From Alteribacillus iranensis (lineage in GTDB: Bacteria; Bacillota; Bacilli; Bacillales; Marinococcaceae), in contig NZ_FONT01000002.1 of assembly GCF_900113025.1 (NCBI RefSeq), positions 273,460 to 337,459 of the forward strand: DNA of 64,000 nucleotides, written 5' to 3'. The notes beneath the pieces were generated by a model that searched no databases, had not been told where the DNA came from, and worked only from the letters and a program-made list of their open reading frames with translations. Positions 60,459 through 64,000 of this stretch are shown here, in pieces (the stretch's first letter is position 1; every line of letters begins with the position of its first letter). The position numbers and the translations under genes were made by a program.

Positions 60459-62276
60459 TTACCCCATTTCTGTAAGTACTCTTTCTTTTTCTGTAAAATT
60501 CGCTATATTTACTAAAGTTTCTCGCAAGTCTTCCGATGTAATACGTGTGTAGTTCTCCAGCACATGCATGTAATACGCTTCTTCGATCTCTGGTGTTTTC
60601 CCGATATGAATCTTCGGATAAATCTGCTCGGGATAGACTTCGTCGTCTTTCAATAGTTCTTCGTACATTTTCTCGCCAGGCCGAATACCGGAGTATTGGA
60701 TACCAATCTCTTCGATACTACACCCGGAGAGCTTGATCAAGTTCTTGGCAAGATCGACAATTTTAACAGGTTCGCCCATGTCGAGGACGAAGATTTCGCC
60801 GCCTTTCGCAAGTGCTCCTGCTTGAATAACAAGACGTGAGGCTTCCGGAATCGTCATGAAGTAACGTGTCATTTCCGGGTGGGTAACTGTGACGGGTCCC
60901 CCAGCCTGGATCTGCTTTTTGAATAGCGGAATGACACTGCCACGGCTTCCGAGTACATTACCGAAGCGGACAGAGACGAATTTCGTTGAGCTTGTTTTGT
61001 TCATGTGCTGGACGACCATTTCGGCAATCCGTTTCGTCGCCCCCATGACGCTTGTCGGATTGACCGCTTTGTCGCTTGAGATCATGACAAAAGTTTCTGT
61101 CCCGTTTTTGTGAGCAGCTTCGGCAACATTTTTCGTGCCGATGACATTATTTTTAACCGCTTCTTCTGGATTTCTTTCCATTAACGGTACATGCTTGTGT
61201 GCCGCTGCATGAAAGACGACGTCTGGGTGCTCTTTTGAGAATATAAATTGCATTTTGTCTTTATCTTTAATATCACTGATTTCTGTCATAATTTCTGTAG
61301 GACTGTCTTGTTGCTTCAGTTCCATTTCAATGTCATAAATACTGTTTTCTCCGTGCCCTAATAAAATAAGACGCGCGGGCTGGAACTTCATGATTTGCCG
61401 GCAAATTTCTGAGCCGATCGATCCACCAGCGCCGGTAACGAGTACTGTTTTCCCAGTGATAGAGTCCGCAATGTTATCGATGTCGAGCTCGACTGGTTCA
61501 CGTCCGAGCAGATCTTCAACTTGAACGTCACGGAACTGACTGACGGATACTTTTCCGCTTAATAAGTCTTCCATGAGTGGCAAGATCTGTGTGCGTACCC
61601 CTGTTTTAATACATTGTTCGTAGATTCGCTGTAAGTCTGCTTTTTTCATCGATGGAATCGCGATTACAATGTGCTGGATGTGTGCATGTTTCACAACTTT
61701 TTGCACGTCATGGACGGTCCCTTCTACGGGCAACCCCATAATTTCTAAATGCTGTTTCGTCATGTCATCGTCGACAAACGCAACCGGCCACAGTTCACTG
61801 TCTTTACTATGTAGCATTTGCCGTGCGATCATCGTGCCTGCACTGCCCGCACCAATAATGAGTGTCCGCTTTTTGTTTTTGCTCGATGTCATATATGTAT
61901 CGCGGAACATCCGCCACGCAAAACGCGCACCGCCGATGAATAGGATATGAAGCATCCACGTAATAATCAGCGTACGGCTGTGCAACGTCGTGAAAACAAT
62001 GATCTGCATCAAACCGGTGGTTGCGATCGAAAGTGATACGGCTTTGAAGATTTCAATCAACTCATTGATACTCGCGTACTGCCACACCCGTTTATAAAGT
62101 TTGAATAAGTGCGCATACAAATGATGTGAAATGACGAGTGTGAGTGAGCTCGCAAAGATGATCGGCATACCGATGTAGTTCGTATCGTAAATCAAATATC
62201 CCCCAATAAACACTGCAGACATGACAATAAATGTATCAATTCCCATGAGCGCGAGCAGGCGCTTCCCGTATGTCAT
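60459..62276 (-). CDS. capD: UDP-GlcNAc 4,6-dehydratase, CapD/PglF/EpsC type
   Basis: This membrane-bound nucleotide-sugar dehydratase starts UDP-bacillosamine-type synthesis. Four N-terminal membrane segments (about residues 10-120) precede a CoA-binding-like domain (LIIGAGSAGTMIARQM) and the SDR domain (VLVTGAGGSIGSEICRQI; AAAHKHVPLME; SDKAVNPTSVMGATKR). The catalytic tyrosine of YxxxK is replaced by Met in SVMGATKR, as is normal in this long group. Start ATG 62276 has AGGAGG nine bases upstream; the frame opens at TTG 62297. A leader with a terminator hairpin precedes it. Confidence 0.93.
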   Translation of the reverse strand: MTYGKRLLALMGIDTFIVMSAVFIGGYLIYDTNYIGMPIIFASSLTLVISHHLYAHLFKLYKRVWQYASINELIEIFKAVSLSIATTGLMQIIVFTTLHSRTLIITWMLHILFIGGARFAWRMFRDTYMTSSKNKKRTLIIGAGSAGTMIARQMLHSKDSELWPVAFVDDDMTKQHLEIMGLPVEGTVHDVQKVVKHAHIQHIVIAIPSMKKADLQRIYEQCIKTGVRTQILPLMEDLLSGKVSVSQFRDVQVEDLLGREPVELDIDNIADSITGKTVLVTGAGGSIGSEICRQIMKFQPARLILLGHGENSIYDIEMELKQQDSPTEIMTEISDIKDKDKMQFIFSKEHPDVVFHAAAHKHVPLMERNPEEAVKNNVIGTKNVAEAAHKNGTETFVMISSDKAVNPTSVMGATKRIAEMVVQHMNKTSSTKFVSVRFGNVLGSRGSVIPLFKKQIQAGGPVTVTHPEMTRYFMTIPEASRLVIQAGALAKGGEIFVLDMGEPVKIVDLAKNLIKLSGCSIEEIGIQYSGIRPGEKMYEELLKDDEVYPEQIYPKIHIGKTPEIEEAYYMHVLENYTRITSEDLRETLVNIANFTEKERVLTEMG

Positions 62277-62294
62277 GGTCTTGTTCCTCCTATT

Positions 62295-62334
62295 CAAAAA
62301 AACTTCAGTTCCTCTATTGATTACTCACTGAAGT
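62295..62334 (-). terminator. Terminator hairpin in the capD leader (attenuator candidate)
   Basis: On the minus strand ACTTCAGT pairs with ACTGAAGT across a 17-base loop, followed by a seven-base U-tract ending 19 bases before the capD start codon. It could end transcription of the upstream regulator gene or act as an attenuator of capD. Confidence 0.7.
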
Positions 62335-62672
62335 AAAACCCATTACCTATTCCTATCCCCTTTATGTATCTTTCTATTTTGATGATTCTGAATGATTGTT
62401 GCGTAAGTGAAAAGCCGCTCCTATGATTGTAAGATGGTGTTTTCTCCCGTAAACGTATCCTCTCTGGACAGAACAATTTGGCTTGTTCTGCCAAGACAGA
62501 ATACGTTATATAATTATTATTCCTCTTAAATAATAAATAGGAGGCATCTAACCTCTCCTCACACCGCGCTATTGACAACGGGCGTCTAAGGCATGCTTTC
62601 TGGAAAGCAGCCCACAGCACGGCCGAGTGCTCGTAATGATACCGGTGTAACGAGCGTTACCTGGTGCCCCCT
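62298..62672 (-). other. Long structured capD leader
   Basis: The 375-base region between the regulator and capD contains several hairpins: GTAACG/CGTTAC (near 62642-62660), ACAGAACAA/TTGTTCTG (near 62468-62496) and the terminator above. An open frame at 62321-62620 has no ribosome site and is not supported. In Bacillus the equivalent eps position holds the EAR RNA used for processive antitermination; no sequence match to EAR was verified here. Confidence 0.5.
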
Positions 62673-63191
62673 CTAACAAGGAACGGTGTCTTGCTGTTCG
62701 TTCATCCAAATGAGAAAACAAGGTGTATGCGGGTCTCTCGTTTCCTCTACGTTGTCTTCCAGGACAATCGGAATTCCCACAGCCTCTGCCATATCGAGGT
62801 CTATGTGTCCGTCTCCACTCTTCTGTGTGATGACATATTCATATGTATCCCGTTCGTCCTCTTTTTCTCGTAGATAGATGGACTGAATGTGTTCTTTCTG
62901 ATACTTGTACACTTGTTCAAACTCAAACCAGCCGATATAACGGCGTACGATGTATTGAACATCTGCATAGAAAGGGTGTTCCGGGTTGGCTTGATAGAAT
63001 TTGCGGTTTCCTTCTTCGCTACGGGTTAATAGCCCGCAGTCTGTCAGTCGATTTAATTCCACACGGACGGCATTCGTGGAATCCCCAAATTCCTTTGCCA
63101 GTTCCCGCAAGTACGCTTCCGTTCCTTCATAAACGAAAAACTTCACTAATAATCGCAGTCTTGTCTTGGATGTAATGAGATGTTGTAACAT
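62673..63191 (-). CDS. Winged-helix transcriptional regulator
   Basis: Residues about 5-75 form a winged helix (LLVKFFVYEGTEAYLRELA, then DSTNAVRVELNRLTDCGLL and the wing RSEEGNRKFYQAN). An unrecognised C-terminal part of about 95 residues contains a WFEFEQVYKYQKEH helix and ends in VPC. The length is 172 aa. It sits between the phosphatase gene and the capD-like gene in the same direction, so it probably regulates the polysaccharide genes. The effector is unknown. Confidence 0.85.
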   Translation of the reverse strand: MLQHLITSKTRLRLLVKFFVYEGTEAYLRELAKEFGDSTNAVRVELNRLTDCGLLTRSEEGNRKFYQANPEHPFYADVQYIVRRYIGWFEFEQVYKYQKEHIQSIYLREKEDERDTYEYVITQKSGDGHIDLDMAEAVGIPIVLEDNVEETRDPHTPCFLIWMNEQQDTVPC

Positions 63192-63340
63192 GATGTTCCC
63201 CCTGATCCCATTCGACGAATGACTTCACTTATTGTAAAAAAATGTAAGTAAATGTTATGTTTACATCTTAATTTTCTTGGGTATAGAAGTCAATAAACAA
63301 TTTCGTCAAATGGAAATTTTTTTAATTAACAAAAACAACA

Positions 63341-63381
63341 GTGTGTTCAGACGCTTCAGGGCATGCGTCCCTGAGCGTCTG
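63341..63381 (-). terminator. Terminator of the phosphatase operon
   Basis: CAGACGCTTCAGGG (63348-63361) pairs with CCCTGAGCGTCTG (63369-63381) with one bulge. The U-tract on the minus strand is short and interrupted. It lies 19 bases after the phosphatase stop codon. Confidence 0.75.
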
Positions 63382-63399
63382 TCCGATAGACCAATAGCT

Positions 63400-63999
63400 T
63401 TAAAAGAGCCCCATAATCCGTTTCTTTTTTATTCTCTCTGGCCGGTCGACGAGGACGCTTTTGTTTTCAAGGATGCGGGCGGCATTTAATTGAAACGTTT
63501 CCATATAATGTGCCCCGATCTCATCGGCAACCACATCATACCCTCGTTTCAAATCAAATGGCCGAGACCCTGCATTGTGCGCGTCCGATGACATGAAGTG
63601 AGTCAAATGGTGTGTGATTAATTGTTCGGTGAATCGGCGAACTCGTTTGCTGCTTCGGTTCAAGATCGAACGAGCCGTAATTTGTGTTAACGCGCCGTTC
63701 TTCACGAACTGATACAGCTTTTCCGGCTGCTCAACAAATGTTTTGTTCCGTTCTGGATGCACGATGATCGGTACATACCCTTCCATCTGGATATCGAAAA
63801 ACAATTGTTTCGCATACGCCGGTACTTCGACAGACGGAAACTCAATAAATACATAACGACTGTGATGGAGCGTAATGGCAGTACCATCGCGCAGCTCGTC
63901 CAACAAGTCACCATGAATTCGATTTTCCTGGCCAGCCAGCACCGTGAGGGGAACGCCTTTTGCTTTTAACTCTTGGTTGAAGCTGTGTACCAATGGCAA
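63400..63999 (-). CDS. Tyrosine-protein phosphatase CpsB/YwqE type (5' end outside window)
   Basis: This is a PHP-fold protein-tyrosine phosphatase that dephosphorylates polysaccharide copolymerase kinases. The visible 199 residues are the C-terminal four-fifths: LTVLAGQENRIHGDLLDEL, HHSRYVFIEFPS, YVPIIVHPERNKTF (metal-binding His), the MSSDAHN motif (metal-binding Asp and His) and the RPxDL-like tail. The frame remains open at the window's right edge, so the N-terminus with its first metal HxH lies beyond. It probably ends a wzz/wze-type kinase operon encoded further right. Confidence 0.92.
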   Translation of the reverse strand: MPLVHSFNQELKAKGVPLTVLAGQENRIHGDLLDELRDGTAITLHHSRYVFIEFPSVEVPAYAKQLFFDIQMEGYVPIIVHPERNKTFVEQPEKLYQFVKNGALTQITARSILNRSSKRVRRFTEQLITHHLTHFMSSDAHNAGSRPFDLKRGYDVVADEIGAHYMETFQLNAARILENKSVLVDRPERIKKKRIMGLF

Positions 64000-64000
64000 A

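Noticed and set aside
62321-62620. 99-codon frame in the capD leader
   Set aside because: No ribosome site, Lys/Arg/Cys-scattered composition, and it runs through leader hairpins.
1-64000. tRNA, rRNA, intact transposase or integrase genes
   Set aside because: I scanned for cloverleaf-type sequence, conserved rRNA blocks and DDE or recombinase motifs and saw none.

Overview
The window looks like chromosomal DNA of a low-GC Gram-positive bacterium, most likely a halophilic or alkaliphilic member of the Bacillaceae. The pointers are AGGAGG ribosome sites, lipoproteins with Gram-positive lipoboxes, sigma-D, sigma-54 and Fur control signals of Bacillus type, csrA-hag motility genes, a YwqE-type phosphatase at the right edge, and two copies of a dispersed repeat that I recall from Bacillaceae genomes. 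I see no rRNA, tRNA, CRISPR array or intact transposase.

Region 1 (1-12.4 kb). A two-gene plus-strand unit encodes a 345-residue protein and a UGSC-family selenoprotein. The second reads through an in-frame TGA at 1506-1508, with a hairpin placed like a bacterial SECIS. It converges on a minus-strand operon hyuA-hyuB-SBP-ATPase-permease-permease, an oxoprolinase/hydantoinase with its own polyamine-type ABC importer. That operon is bracketed by two direct copies of a roughly 500 bp non-coding element, each built of 166 bp tandem units. A Fur-controlled ferredoxin-NADP reductase follows.

Region 2 (12.5-23.6 kb). After a coiled-coil protein and a DUF421 membrane protein comes a minus-strand IclR-led gene set. 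It holds an aconitase-type hydratase (two subunits), a tripartite tricarboxylate transporter, an AbrB-type membrane protein, a CaiB-type CoA transferase and an HMG-CoA-lyase-type lyase. Together these read as a complete uptake-hydration-activation-cleavage route for a branched dicarboxylate such as citraconate or citramalate (inferred).

Region 3 (23.6-36.2 kb). A stretch of decayed DNA with a MITE-like element is followed by a LysR-regulated cupin plus TAXI-TRAP transporter operon. Next is a sigma-54 locus: an enhancer-binding activator, a divergent sigma-54 promoter, an amino-acid-type permease and three nitrilase-superfamily proteins. Two of the three lack a canonical catalytic residue.

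Region 4 (36-45.3 kb). This is a gene graveyard mixed with live genes: a PD-(D/E)XK-like protein, a frameshifted GNAT gene, hag and csrA (sigma-D promoter, consensus CsrA site in the csrA leader), a VanZ-like gene, a three-gene Ser/Thr-kinase cassette, a membrane protein and a broken UDP-glucose dehydrogenase. Several intergenic stretches are decayed copies of genes found elsewhere in the window.

Region 5 (45.3-64 kb). An AT-rich, minus-strand exopolysaccharide locus follows: flippase, polymerase, glycosyltransferases, UDP-GalNAcA synthesis, initiating phosphoglycosyltransferase, pyruvyltransferase, HAD and ATP-grasp proteins, and a DegT aminotransferase. After it come galU, a CapD/PglF-type dehydratase behind a leader with an intrinsic terminator, a winged-helix regulator and the 3' part of a CpsB/YwqE tyrosine phosphatase.
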